The position numbers were made by a program, and so were the translations under genes. A stretch of DNA of 64,000 bases, taken from the NCBI GenBank assembly GCA_034508935.3, contig CM067444.1, positions 53,102,436 to 53,166,435 on the forward strand. Direction: 5' to 3'. Below are positions 12,733 through 63,855 of the stretch, one piece after another. The stretch's first letter is position 1. Each line of letters begins with the position of its first letter. The stretch is from Berghia stephanieae (Eukaryota > Mollusca > Gastropoda > Nudibranchia > Aeolidiidae). The notes under the pieces were generated by a model that worked only from the letters and a program-made list of their open reading frames with translations, was not told the origin of the DNA and searched no databases.

Positions 12733-13237
12733 TGTTTTTAAGGGTTTTACGGCGCTTGCAACACATTTAGGTTATATCAGCGCCAGTAAAAAGGAAGAAA
12801 ATGGGATAGTAAAAAATTCTAGAATTACAAATAAAGCACCCAAGAAAACGGAAGACATAGGGGAGCTGGGAATGAATAGGGATCAGATGTAGATTCCAAG
12901 AGCACACTATCAAAGTACTTAATTTGAGATCACCTTTAAGTCTCATCCGGACACAAGCACAAAATCCAACAAAGAGGAATACACTCAAATGCTTACATTA
13001 TGCATTCAAAATAACAAATATAATAATACATAACAGAGAGATGATTTACAAAGAGAAAAAATATCATCTTCCAAAACAATAACTATGCATTTGACTGTTT
13101 CCCTCCCAGCTAGGAGTCCGGCCAGGGCCAGGACAAAACCAAATAATCTCATTCCAAGACAAAGACAGAAAGCATGTTGGAAAACAGATATAAGGGGATA
13201 GAAGACACAGTTTGTACCCCCCTGCCCACTATGGGAG
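12733..13237 (-). repeat. Dispersed repeat D, near full-length copy
   Basis: Plus view begins TTTTTAAGGGTTTTACGGCG then CTTGCAACACATTTAGGTTA; ends at GATAGAAGACACAG and CTGCCCACTATGGGAG. About 500 bp, and colinear with the 9.6, 29.5 and 55.5 kb copies. Confidence 0.78.
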
Positions 13238-13573
13238 AATCGCAGTCATAGAAAGTATCTATAAGGTTACACAGGGTTGAAAGATGTGATAGGGATTGTC
13301 CTGTCAGCAAGGCAATGTCTTGAATTAACAACATACAGTAACCAGGTTACCAGTTCCTCTCCAATTTGCTTCCCACATTGGCCTAACTTATGCCAGACTT
13401 AAAGGGACTTGGCTACAAATTTACTGATGCGGTGAACAGATCAAAGGTGAAAATAAAACTTCCTAAAGCTAAGTCCACTGATAAGCGGAAGCAATTAAAC
13501 TAACCATAATTCTTCTTAAGCAAGAAGCAATGTGTAAAATATTTTTAAATAAATGATGATATCTATTTACAAA

Positions 13574-13740
13574 TGACGATTCGGATACAAAACCCTTCGT
13601 CAACACAACAATACACAAATTAACGTGGAAAACAAATAAAATAAAATAAAATAAAATGCAAAATAACTTATTATTATATTTGTTTTCCACGTTAATTTGT
13701 GTATTGTTGTGTTGATGAAGGGTTTATACCCGAAACGTCC
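13574..13740. mobile_element. Foldback element with about 65 bp arms
   Basis: Left arm 13574-13638 and right arm 13677-13740 are inverted repeats sharing ACACAACAATACACAAATTA and ACGTGGAAAACAAAT. The right arm ends GTTGATGAAGGG, a 6 nt loop, then ACCCGAAACGTCC, the motif also seen near 7.8 and 63.8 kb. The loop is an AAAAT-rich spacer. Confidence 0.8.
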
Positions 13741-15220
13741 ATTGTCTGTATCGTTCCTATACAAAGCCTCTGCATTTTCACTCTTTCATTAGTATTTTCA
13801 CGATCACAGGCTTCAGGCAGCCCCTACCGTTTTCTACTTATCTTTTTACAGCGATGTTTTCCCTGAGGCACTTCACGCACTGAACCCTTCATTAAGTCAA
13901 AAGCATTTGTGGTTCTACTTTATCCTTGCAAGCCCATGCTGATATCTAAGTACTGTTCACAATAAATCTCACTTTGAGAGAACTTGATGTGAAAATCTTG
14001 ACTAATTTGGGTAAAAGATCCAGTTACACGTTTCTGTTTGTTCCCACACTATTTACATTGAAGCAGGCAGCTTATTAAAACAATTCCAGTCGGCACATTT
14101 CAATTTTTAAAAAGAGTAAAAAGCTAGAGTTTGCTAAAAAGTAGTTTAAAAAATTAAACAAATGAAAGCATAAAATGACTCATAACTAAAGCAAAAGATT
14201 AAAGCCTGAAACTGTTACTTTCCATGTTTTTGAAAGAATAAGCACATTTCTGTGGTGAAGTTTACGAATTATGACTTTTCTAATTGTGGTTCATTAAATA
14301 ACTTCGTTTTTTTAAATAAAGTTAAGTGAAAATAAATAACGTATTATGCAAGGTGAGAAAGATTTTGTCAATATTTCAAAAGTCTGTTTTACAAAGTGAG
14401 GTTTATTCATTTGGTATTGGATACCCAAAGAAGTCATAATTAAGGGAAGAAATAAACAACTCAAAAGCAAGCAAACAGTCTTACGTTATCCTTTCTTCTT
14501 AATTAGCGGTGACACAATGATGAGAACCACAAATGATAAGAACATAGACTATTTTTCACTGATTGAATTCTCCAAAAGGATAATATATTTCTTCCTTATT
14601 AATCCATTCATTATATCAAAAAAAAATGATTCCATCATCAACACATATCTTTATAATTTATTGTATAAATATCATGAAACATTACATAAGTCAACGACTA
14701 CAACGACTAAAGCAAAAACTTAACCTGCAGTGACAATATCTGATGAGCACTCTTTTTTCAGCTTATGGTTTTCTATCCATTCTTTGGATTGACCAATCAA
14801 TAATTGCAAAGAGCTGCATCCTCATCCTAATTTTGCTCTCCGTTGTTGTTGTTGTTAAGACTTCTAACGTATAATATTGTTGTATACATGTTGTTACAAA
14901 ATATAGTCACACTCAAGTTCCTCCTCTATTTTGAAATAATATTGCCTCACAAAACAAGAGTGTGCCGGGAATGTAATTGAAACCATGAAAGAGGCTCAGA
15001 TGCATTATATGAGATAACTATCACACAACATGAACAGAAAAGATGGAATTGTCAACAGAACACCGTTTGTACAAATTTAATCCAAGGAAAACAATTGATT
15101 CATGATATCTTTTTCACCAAATTATTGATAGTTATTCTCACTGAATAGTCTGGCATACAATATAATCCACGATTCTTTTGTAGTATAAGTTTTAAACAAT
15201 AAATAGACGAAATAATCAGT

Positions 15221-15282
15221 TGACATATACACTTCTAACCAAATTAATAATAAGTTGGCATATACACTTCTAACCAAATTGC
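15221..15282. repeat. Short direct repeat
   Basis: Two copies of CATATACACTTCTAACCAAA with a GTTGACATA/GTTGGCATA prefix, 33-34 bp apart. Confidence 0.8.
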
Positions 15283-15959
15283 ATAGAGCTGATAAGTACT
15301 CATGAATTCATATGAAATGAGATAAAGGAAAAAAATAAATAAATAAACAATAAAAGCAAATTCCCATTTCAGACACAAAACATTCAAGTGAACTAAATCA
15401 TTAGAGTTAAAATAATTTTTACTCAAAATCAATTTGCATTGAGGTGCATTCATTCTTAAGTCTAGTTAAAATTACATCATGAACTTATCTTATTCACTAT
15501 CCATGGGAAGCAAGCAGAATCACAAATAAACAATAAAAACAAAAAACAAATCAATTCACGGAGTCCACACAATCATCCTCCGATAAAGTCACCAGCCTGT
15601 CAACAGGCAGTTATCATAATGTGAAAAGACAACCATGGCGTCATAGAGATTCTACATGTAACTTGATCAGTGTTGAAAACCATTGTTGAATAATTTCCTA
15701 GAGATGTATTTATCCTTTAATATTCCCCAGTGGAAAGAGCTTAAATAAAAAAAGCTTACATTAAACTTTTCACAAGTCAGAAAGATAAGTGGTTATGATG
15801 ATAATTTCATCTTCCAAACAAAATAAATATATAGCAACACAAGTTTTTAGCAAATTGCAAAGTGATTTGTTCTACGATGTGATTTTAACTTGGTTTTTCA
15901 TCCTATCTTTTTCCTATTGCTTTAATTAAATTTCGTTAATTATTTGGGTTAGTTTTTAA

Positions 15960-15965
15960 TTTATT
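15960..15965 (-). terminator. Candidate CPT1 poly(A) signal AATAAA
   Basis: This is the first AATAAA on the gene strand below the stop codon, giving a 3' UTR of roughly 400 nt. The region is very AT-rich, so chance matches are common, and other sites further down could be used. Confidence 0.3.
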
Positions 15966-16339
15966 TTTTAGTAAATGCAGAACAACGTAAAATATTGATA
16001 TGATTATTTTCACGTCCAACAAGAGCACTGACTAAAAAATCCATTCTGATAAAGAGTTAAATCCATTATTTCAACTGGTTATAAATTCAGAATTTTTAAA
16101 AAACCCACAACAAAACATCAATCAAAAACACCTCACTTCAATCTCAATCAATATGCTACAGTCCAATCCCGTAGGTGAGCTTTCAAATCCTGCATGTGAG
16201 CATTGTTCACAACACATCAATCCCTTTTCTGCTGCCTAGCACAGGATAAACTTGTTTAAACTTCTCTTGGACAGCTTTTGTCTTTCCCACAGAGCTGCCT
16301 GGTGGGGTTTCAAAGACCCCCTTCTCGTCTTCCAGTCAC

Positions 16340-54699
<38,360 letters not shown>

Positions 54700-55481
54700 G
54701 TTGAAACAACGATAATATGTACTATATTATATTCACGTCTTCAGGACAAGATTTGGGATGGCCAGGCAGAAAATTCAGGGCAATGTCAACAACAAAATAA
54801 TCAGGAACTCCTTATCACTGGCAAAATCACAAAACAGAGGTTTATCTGTGTGAATAAGGGGAAAAATAGATACATTATTAAACATAAAAATTGTAAAACC
54901 CATTGAGGATCTGCAAAGATATCTTAAAATCACTTCTGAACTTTGAACATAGTCATTCAAAACCAAAAACAAAATGCAGGATAAGAACTTGTTTTAAGAC
55001 AAGCTTGCATCTTGAAAAAATGTAAACATTAAAACTGCATTGCATGTCTCGTTGACATACATCAAAGATAACCCTTTTAACAAACAAACGAACAAAACTA
55101 TCCAGCTGCTTTGATAAACTCGTTTATTTTCAATGTCATGTCGACAAAATTTTTGTAAACAGTGAAATCAAACGAGTAAATTTTGGATATAATCTTGAAT
55201 TATCAGAAGCAATAAATCTGAATGTAGAGCAGTGACATGTCAAGCTCCCTGGGCAAAGGCTATAAAGCACAATTAATTAATGTTAATTAGTTAATTTACA
55301 TACCCATCTGTATACAATTAATATTCTTTTACGAATTTCATAGAAAAAATCTGTATTAATCTGCTCCGTAAAGGAAAAAGAAAAAAAAATCAAAATTTAG
55401 CTTTATTTGGCCCTTTAAAAAATATATATTTAATATTTTAAGAGAGATAATATGTGGCAAGTCTGCATTTACATTAATGTT

Positions 55482-56020
55482 TGTTTGTTAAGGGTTTTAT
55501 GAAGCTTGCAGCACATTTAGGTCATATCAGCGCCAGTAAAAAGGAAGAAAATTGGATAGTAAAAAGATTCTAGAATTACAATTAAAATGACTTGAGGAAA
55601 AAGTAAGAAGACAAAGGGGAATTGGTTCAAATAGGGAACAGATGTAGATTCCAAGAGCACAACATCAATATACTTAGTTTGAGATCACTTAAAAGTCTCA
55701 CCCAGACACCAGCACAAGTCCCCACTAAGAGGAATACACTCAAATGCTAACATTATACATTCAAAATAACAAATATAACAATACATAACAGAGAGATGAT
55801 TTACAAGGGGAAAAATATTATCTCCCAAAATAATAACTATGCATTTAACTGTTTCACTCCCAGCCAAGCACTACAGCCAGGACAAGGCAAAACTTAGTAA
55901 TCTCATTCCAAGACAAAGACAGATAGCAAATTGGAAAACAGATATATGGGGATAGAAGACACCGGAAGTGCCACCGTGCCCACTATGGGCGGCCAAGAAC
56001 CCCATCCAGGCATTTACATT
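55482..56020 (-). repeat. Dispersed repeat D, full-length copy upstream of CPT1
   Basis: Begins GTTTGTTAAGGGTTTTATGA then AGCTTGCAGCACATTTAGGT; ends CCCACTATGGGCGGCCAAGA and ACCCCATCCAGGCATTTAC. The best end-to-end copy, about 540 bp. Confidence 0.78.
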
Positions 56021-56575
56021 AAAAAATGAATAATATTCATATTAATATCATTAATAATGGGCCATTAACACCAGTAGGTATCTATTTCATCCTGTCAACA
56101 TGTGGTACTTCAGCCATCCTAATCTATCATAATTAATACTGTAATCTCCCTGTGACTGTCACCAAACACCTACTTAGGCTATTGAACTCACACACGACAG
56201 ATTATTTTAACACTTAAAATATAAATATAAATATAAATAATGAATGTATATAGCGCCTAAACATCGTGCTCTGCGGCGCTTTACATATATTTTTTTTTTA
56301 ATCACGACACTGCATAATAAGCATGAAAACAGAAACAAAATCTAAGCAACATCTATTTCATTTAAAGAAAAAAAATAATTTTAAATGCAATTAAAACTGC
56401 AAACCAGTATCCTGGTAGATAAATAGCGTGGGAAAAAATATCCATCGTTTAATGGTCGCATACTTAATTAGATCACAAACCTAATGAAGCAAAACGAAAA
56501 TAATATGCATCACCGAAATCTAGGGATATGATTATCCAAATCCAAATAACGCCGCGAGCATTTGTTTATTCTTTA

Positions 56576-56805
56576 AAATCCCGACCTATTGATGCTGTGC
56601 GTTTAGGTAAAATATTCACATCCACCAGCCAGATTAAACATAAAAACACACAAAGTTGTATGTTACCTTTAGCGTTTATAGTCTGATTAAAATAATTTAG
56701 TGAGAAATAACCAACATGCCATTTAAAAAACAATAACAAAGAGCTGAGTGGCGTCAACTTCTGTCTTTCTATACTATGTAGTATGTATAAATAAACGGAA
56801 ATGAA
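56576..56805. repeat. Dispersed repeat E, copy 2
   Basis: Blocks GTGCGTTTAGGTAAAATATT, ATCCACCAGCCAG, AGCGTTTATAGTCTG and AAGAGCTGAGTGGCGTCAAC lie in the same order and spacing as at 6.6 kb. Confidence 0.7.
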
Positions 56806-57179
56806 GCCCTCCCCTCCACATACTACTATTACTAGGTTAGTGTTACTTACCACTACATCGGTTCTATAATATTATGTAAAAATGATTTTATGACATTTCC
56901 TCATTAGCACAAACAACTGGGCAGAAGAATACAAAGAGCTTTAGAAACTGGAAACTACACAATGTATCCAGGGAATAAGCATGAATGAAACTAATGCTTC
57001 CCCTGCTTCTGTGTACATTGTGTGTCAGTTCAACCCCTGCACTTGAAACTAGAAAACACAGACCGACAACTTTAAATACTACCAAAGAAGGTGACACCGT
57101 ATTACGCGATATTGGTCAATAGGCGGTCAGTGGCATAGAGAAAACAGGACTAGTAGTCTGTGGTCAGTGGGGCATAATA

Positions 57180-57262
57180 GAACACCTAGTTGTGGTTAGC
57201 TCCCACCACAGATTAGTCCGTGGCTCCCACCACAAAATAAGAGGAAGGCTCCCACAGCTGGC
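57180..57262. repeat. Short GCTCCCACCACA repeats
   Basis: Two exact GCTCCCACCACA and one GGCTCCCACAGC copy within 75 bp, with CCGTGG and TGTGG segments able to pair with them. Confidence 0.6.
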
Positions 57263-58082
57263 CAGTAAGTGATTGTTTGAAACGTGTGACGAATGCATCA
57301 CCAATTATTAGCAATCATAACCAAACCTATCACAGGCAACATATTATTGCGTGTAATTTAGGGGAACATTCCGAATTCGAAGTCAGAAAAATTGTCTAAA
57401 CTATACGAACTTCACTCTAAAATACTTCAGAACTGATATAATGCAGATAAATTTGGCTATATATCCATCTCTGAGGAAAAAATGCAGTATTTTTCAATAC
57501 TATTCCTCCAAACTTATGATCAAAAAGCCGAATTGGCAGAAAAAGATTCCAATTCTGGCAACCCCCCCCCCCCCCCTTCTAATATATCATACATTACACA
57601 TTAAATCTGTATAAACGACAGGTCCGCCTAACAACAACCCAAGCTAACTGTGACGACTCCACTGCATCGAAATGTTAAGGCAGATTTTTGGCTTAACTGA
57701 TCATACTGAAACTATTATTCAATTGTCCTCAGAAAAATATTTACATTTTTAATGAAACCAGTCTGAACATTATCGACTCAGATGTAAATTAGTATGTGCC
57801 TGGCTAAGTGCCATGGCGGATTTTGTTGGAAGTACGAATCCATAATTAAACCGTCTTCAATACGCATCCTAAGTATGGCATGTGGATTGAAATTTTCATT
57901 TCATACAGCCAAAGTATAAGTAGCATTGAAAGTCTTTGTGTTTGCGATAACCCACAGCTGGATACTAATATAATATACAGTGTAATGTGAGGTAATGTGA
58001 AAAGAGGGCCTCAGCCGACGTGAATTTATTTGCAAAAGTGTTGTAAGGGAGACACATACTCTCAGCCCGACACAAAATAGTG

Positions 58083-58132
58083 TCCATTACAACAATGTTA
58101 AATCAAGTGGAGACCTGCATAAATGTGCACGT
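58083..58132. mobile_element. Fragment related to the 7.3 kb palindromic element
   Basis: ACAACAATGTTAAATCAAG and GAGACCTGCATAAATGTGCA followed by CGTT match the right arm of the 7270-7439 element, with an internal deletion. Confidence 0.5.
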
Positions 58133-58582
58133 TGGCCTCAACCATCGGCATCTAGAGATGACCAAAGGTATACGAAGTCCGAGCCATGGACCCAAACCTT
58201 TCAACGACGAGACTGAATTATATTCAAATCATGGTTTCTAAACGCAATTGGTTATAATTGCCGACGTAACTGTTTTCAGTATCAATCCCCGCTTGGAAAA
58301 AATTAAGTTAGGAAGAAGGGAAAAAAAAAAACACACACACACACACAAAAAACACACATTTTTTTTTTTAAACAAACAAAATGAATACGCCGGAGCCAGA
58401 ATTTATGTCAAGTGTCACCTTTCCGTTCACGACCCATGGAAAATGTCACTTGAATTAGGAACAAAACGAGTAACGATACGGACAATGCAATCCGCGTTAT
58501 TATGGATCTAAAATCGTTAGAAAAAGTAATGCGACATATTTCTGCCCGGTCAATAGAAAATTATTCAAGCACGGTTAAAGAA

Positions 58583-58587
<5 letters not shown>

Positions 58588-58666
<79 letters not shown>
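58588..58666. repeat. AG array
   Basis: About 39 pure AG units upstream of CPT1. Confidence 0.95.
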
Positions 58667-58669
<3 letters not shown>

Positions 58670-59684
58670 CTTTCATTAATTTCAGAACCTCTATGAAAAA
58701 GAAAGATGGGTTAACAACACAGGACAAAGACTAAAAGCGCAGTACTAGCAACACTCTGTAGTCATGTGTCGACAAAGACAAAGGAAGACAACAAGAGAAT
58801 GAAATGTTGTAGCAACAAGTCGACAACAACAGCAATCGACTTATGTGTTCAGCCAATGATGATGCAACTATAGCACTCCAGCCGGCCATGGTCTAGGCCA
58901 TTATCATCTACTAGAGGTGTTAATGGTCTAGCCTAAGGCCACATAAAAGTCCAACGCAGGCAACAGTGTGCGATCTTCAAACTTAAGAGAAATGATTTTT
59001 TTCTAAAACAAACAAAAATAAAACAAAACAAAAACACACAATCATCGACCCCCGAATAAAACTGAAAACATCCCTCGCAGAGAAGTATCCAACCAGGAAA
59101 GAAAGACATAAGGAAGAGGATGGGGGGGGGGGGGGGGGGGGCGCTAGATGAGGAAATAAAACAGAATTCGGTGGGGATGGGGAATAGGTATGAATCTCAC
59201 ACAACCCTTCAGATGTAAGATAACGACCTAGTCAATCTGATGACATAGAGGAGGTGCTAATCACCCAGTTACAGCATAGAAAACTTGTCGAACTCGTGTG
59301 GTGGTCCGTTTACAAGCAAGTTCAAGGGGGGTTGCGGGGGGGTTTACATGTGTTGCTCAGTGACTTATATAGGTACTCAGTAGACAATGGTGTTGCTACA
59401 ATCAGATTAGTTAACTATTGTCAACGACAGGAGCTCCCCTTGAAATCAAAAACAAGCAGATGTAGGACAGATTATGAGATTGGGGTGAAATGAAACCACT
59501 TTGTATGATATATTGCGTAATCGCAATACAAGATAATGAGCACCGCACACTACTTGAAACCATTGCAAATAGATTTGGGACAGATTGCGAGATAAGGGCG
59601 GGTGAAATGAAATGTGAGCCCTTCCGCCTTTACACAATCACCAATTTATACACACAAACACACAATAAAAATGCAAATGCCATT

Positions 59685-59803
59685 ACGTGACAAAGCGTCA
59701 ATATAATATCAGGTAAACATCACTACTAAAAGTTAAAGTACTAGACGTTTATGGGCGTGGATCTTTGAAACGAGTAACTATTAAGCTAACACAAATACAC
59801 ACA

Positions 59804-59837
<34 letters not shown>

Positions 59838-59980
59838 TTATATAAATGTTCAAATTCCAATACGTGACAAATCGTCAATATAATATCAGGTAAACATTAC
59901 CTACTAAAAGTGAGACGTTTATGTATGTGGATCTAGGATAAGAGCAACTATTAAACTAACACAAACACACATACACACAA
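59685..59980. repeat. Tandem duplication, two units of about 175 bp
   Basis: Unit 1 (from about 59685) and unit 2 (from about 59858) share GTCAATATAATATCAGGTAA, GACGTTTATG, and CAACTATTAAACTAACACAA with small changes. Each ends in a CA-rich stretch; the AC array at 59799-59834 belongs to unit 1. Confidence 0.85.
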
Positions 59981-60199
59981 AGACAGATCTTGGTTGAATG
60001 GTGACGGCCCACCGTCTCAAAACGGCATTATGACGGGATGAATCGGATCCCGAAAAGTGAATTTAGAATTGGAACGGGAACAAATACGGACTATCGAGGG
60101 CTTTTTTTTTTTCCAATGTAACAAATTATTACATCTAATTTCCACTATAACGAATCGAATTTGACTCCACGCTTCATATCAATGACTATAGATAGTATG

Positions 60200-60640
60200 C
60201 AGATGACGTCACTCAGGCCTTTGTTATTGTTTTTGCCATCCGCGTTTGTGAGTTGTTCTCACTAAACTGTATTAACAAGACTATAAAAGTTCATGGTTAC
60301 ACAGAGTTTGTGTGTTGGTCCGTTATACTTCCGGATGGCAATGTTGTGAACTCCTTGGCCAAGCGCATTCTATCTATAAAGTCAATTTTCAGTACCTGGG
60401 TCATCCCAACATAATTAATACCGCTTTGACCAATATGACCCATATATCACGAAAGCGGTCGTCATATGAACGCTGTCAACATTATTTAAGTCAGCCGAGT
60501 CTCATTCTGGTCTATTGAATAAATTAATACGTCCCATTCATGCTGTAATACAGACAAAAAGTGCATGACATTTTTAAAACTTCCCACTAGGGTCAGAGCA
60601 TGGTGAGTAATATTCTACTTCCGGTTAAACATGGCGGAAG
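60200..60640. promoter_or_regulatory. Promoter-like patch upstream of CPT1
   Basis: Contains TGACGTCA (60204-60211), CTTCCGG sites at about 60328 and 60618, and an ATG in good context at 60631 that opens a 33-codon frame starting MAEVLYESIMSK. These are typical CRE/ATF and ETS core-promoter elements. It could serve CPT1 (minus) or an unseen plus-strand gene. No splice donor was confirmed. Confidence 0.22.
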
Positions 60641-61099
60641 TCCTTTATGAGTCTATTATGTCTAAGATAAATTTATGTAATTTCCATCAACCCATCCGCT
60701 CGTATCGTTTAGTTTTCGCTATTATTTTTTAGTTTATTTGTTCATCTACTTTTCATACAACATTTCATTTCTTTGTACACGGTTACGGAAAATGCGCCAA
60801 GCAGAATTCAAAATTATTGAGCATAAACGTTTTGTATTCGCAATGAGCTATAATTCTAAAACAAAACAGACTGAACATTTTTGTTTATTCCTAAAAAAAA
60901 AAACATTAAAAAAAAACAAAAAAAAAAAAAAAAGAAAGAACGAAAATCAAGACAAGTCCAGCCCATCTTAATCTTATGTAGATGGACCTTTTTCATAATT
61001 ATGATAAAATATGTTCAGATGTAAAAGGTTAAGATAAGAAGACCGCGTTTCACGTGTTTCAACCTAACAAATTATCAGTAAATATACCAATCAACAGGG

Positions 61100-61365
61100 A
61101 GTCCAGATAGCTCAGTCGGTACAGCACTACCTTCACACGTAAAGGAACCGAGATCGATCCCGGGTGCAGTCGAGGATTTTTACTGACCCCCGTGTCCACC
61201 CAATATGGCAGTGAATGGATAGCTGAGTCTGTTAGATTTGGTGGAAAGTACTTTGCGATAGACTAGCGTCCTATCCAAAGAATAGCAAGCAATTGCTAAT
61301 GTCCGTTTCACGCTATAGAAACCGGGATAAACTCCGGCTCCAAAGGCCGAATGGCTATGAAGGAC
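61100..61365 (+). mobile_element. SINE family C, best-preserved copy
   Basis: Head CCAGATAGCTCAGTCGGTAC, box B GAGATCGATCCCGG, body GTCTGTTAGATTTGGTGGAA, CTAGCGTCCTATCCAAAGAA, 3' end GGGATAAACTCCGGCTCC. Confidence 0.87.
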
Positions 61366-62971
61366 TACTTTTCCTTTCTATACCAAGCAATGATTCATTT
61401 TATTTAATGACATGAAAACAGTGGGTAATTCGATACAAATTATGTCAATGACCCGATCTCATCTGTCACCCATGAAACAAGCTATTTTTATGAACACGAC
61501 ATGTGTGTTAAACATGTATTGTAATCAACAAGGTACGAGGATTGATACTTTTTTGTACTGTGCGACTAGTTAACAAAAATACGCCCAGTCCAGACGTCAT
61601 CGACAGGACACGTCGAATACTTCGACATTTATTTAATACCAATGAGCCCAGGATTCGACTCTGTATGAAGTCCGCTTATGAACGATAAAATAAAAACAAA
61701 CATTGCGTTTTTTCGCTCAATGCGTCTCACACTACCATTATTTTAAATAACCTCCCCTCTCCAAAATAAAAGAAAAAATCGGTATATTTTTCGGGGGAAA
61801 ACCGAATTTCAAGGGGGGGGGGGGGGGGGGGATGTAGATATTGTGTGTAGTGTATGTGGTGGGGGAGGGGAGGGAAGAGAAAATCCGAATTCAATCTTTT
61901 TTTAAAATCTGTACATGGGGAGGGGGGGGGGGGGGGGAGGAGGGGAGGAGGGAATCCGTATCAACACAGATTACATTACATCTACGTCATATCTTTATGA
62001 ATTATCACATCAAGATACTCCGATATTAATGTTGCATTAATCACTTTGATCACAATGCCGATTCTTATTTTAAAAATAGCATCATTTTGAATTTTCCCTT
62101 CTAAACATTTGGTAAAAAAATTCGAATCTGGAAGAAAAACACCGAATGTGGCTAATTTCAATTAAGTCTGTGTCAATGACAGGTCGGTTATAATTGGAGG
62201 TAGAGATTGGTTGATGCAAATGGCTATCGAATCAAAAGACTGGACGGTTACGAAACACGTAACCGTCGTGTACTATATCATATATAAATAAAAACACAAT
62301 GCGCTTCACATTAATAGAGAAAACAATAAATAAATGCAATGAAAAATATAACACAGCAATTCCAAATAGACAAGACATTTGATACATGACAGGTAAAAAC
62401 TACGAAATAGAAGACGAAAAAAGTGTAAAGTTTTCAATTTAGATATGAAAGCTGATAATGAATCCTGAAAAAAAGACTTCAGATAACTATCAATCTTAAA
62501 GACAAAAATAAATGCTGTGTATCATAAAATTTGTTATTTTGTTCATTTATTGTTGTTGTCGTTCTTTTAAGCCAAGCAGATGTTTTGACTGGTTACATAA
62601 CAGTATCAGCATAAACAAAATATTATCGGTTGTGCAGTGATGTTGAACGAAAAATTAATGATACGCGTTATCTTTCATCCTCTGACCCCTTTATTTTTAG
62701 AATCTCGAAAGAAAAAAAGAAAAGAAAACAATTTTAAAATAATATACGTAGTACAAGCTGTTGTACTGATGCGGAGATTGTGTTATCCGTACACAACGTT
62801 CTTGACGACCTGTTCTGTGTTCATTTCGATTGTTAACATCAAGATACATTTTTTTTTTAACGTACAAGTACACAGTACACAGTGTGTTCAAATCAGACTT
62901 CCGCCTCATACCAGGATAATTCGTAGAAATACGAATTGTTGGCTTCAGTTGCAGAGCCAGATACACATTAT
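61366..62971. other. No gene recognised; two G runs
   Basis: G19 at about 61813-61831 and G16 at 61922-61937 in otherwise plain AT-rich sequence. Confidence 0.55.
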
Positions 62972-63060
62972 ATTGAGCTTGTATATAACGCAATGTCCAC
63001 TAAACGGACTCAAAGCGTTTTACAGGGGGTCCCTGGTCAACAGCAGCATTTAACATGTAA
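62972..63060 (-). mobile_element. SINE family B, 3' fragment
   Basis: Contains AACGCAATGTCCACTAAACG and GGGTCCCTGGTCAACAGCAG, the 3' portion only. It ends at the start of the palindrome block at 63.06 kb. Confidence 0.7.
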
Positions 63061-63310
63061 ACCCTCTTCCGCACTAGGACAGGACTGTTTATAGTCCTGG
63101 GACAGTCCTGTCCCAAATCTGTAACATATAGAATTTAGAGAAATCTTCCGCACCTATTGGGACGGGACAAAACAGTCCCGTTGTGTCCCAAGCCGTTGTG
63201 AAATGCTACAAAATCAACGGGACAGGACTGTCCCAGTCCCGTGTTCATATCGTTTGTGATAGTAGAAAAATATAGCAGACTTCCGCACTAGGACAAAAAA
63301 GTCCCAGACT
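63061..63310. repeat. Block of nested GGGAC/GTCCC palindromes
   Basis: Three copies of CTTCCGCAC (about 63065, 63147, 63281), each followed by GGAC-type motifs. Between them lie many copies of GGACAGGACTGTCC-like and GGGACAG/CTGTCCC arms that can pair with each other. No coding potential. Confidence 0.7.
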
Positions 63311-63360
63311 TGGCGGCGCCGTGCCAAAATTGAAATGCCTGTCTTTATTTTCTGCATCTC

Positions 63361-63371
63361 TACTACTACTG

Positions 63372-63439
<68 letters not shown>

Positions 63440-63440
63440 A
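63361..63440. repeat. TAC array followed by TGC units
   Basis: About 20 TAC units then six TGC units. Same composition as the array at 5.3-5.6 kb, which also passes from TAC into GCT. Confidence 0.93.
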
Positions 63441-63763
63441 ATGCCACTAATATATTAATACCTACATCCCTTACATTTTGTATTTATTTCCAATTCCATT
63501 GTATTTATTTTCCAACAATAGTCCACACTTTATTTTAGTTCAATGTCTTCTATACTGCATTACACAATTCCTACCCGCCTCCCCTCTTTTAACATAATTA
63601 AATTAAGTACCCACCTTTTATACATTTCTATTGCTCTGTTTTAATTCGCACTTCCTCACAAAGTAGCATACAATTTCCTGCCCATCAATGTTTTTGTTTA
63701 TGCATCTTAACAACGCCACTAACACATTATCTCATTCGTCTGTAGTTTTTAATTCATCATGTG

Positions 63764-63855
63764 TTGTTGATGAAGGGGAAACCCGAAACGTCCATTTTAT
63801 CTGTTTTCGTATATTAAACTGAAGCTTACATTCAATTTCACAGTTATGATTTATT
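63764..63855 (+). repeat. Single arm of the 7.8 kb-type element
   Basis: GTTGATGAAGGGGAAACCCG followed by AAACGTCC, then CTGTTTTCGTATATTAAAC and AAGCTTACATTCAATTTCAC. Matches 7839-7920 over about 80 bp. Confidence 0.7.

Larger units (their letters stand above)
13741..16339. other. CPT1 3' UTR and downstream flank
   Basis: Very AT-rich. The first part below 16340 is presumably CPT1 3' UTR of unknown length. No other gene or SINE is recognised. Confidence 0.5.
56806..59684. other. CPT1 upstream flank, no gene recognised
   Basis: Holds the short GCTCCCACCACA repeats, a C15 run (57562-57576), an AG array, a G20 run (59122-59141) and the MITE fragment at 58.1 kb. No exon with a recognisable product. 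Confidence 0.5.

Noticed and set aside
9636-12988. Similar frames at 9636-9890 and 12767-12988 (minus)
   Set aside because: They resemble each other because both lie in copies of repeat D. Other copies do not keep the frame, so this is repeat homology and not a conserved protein.
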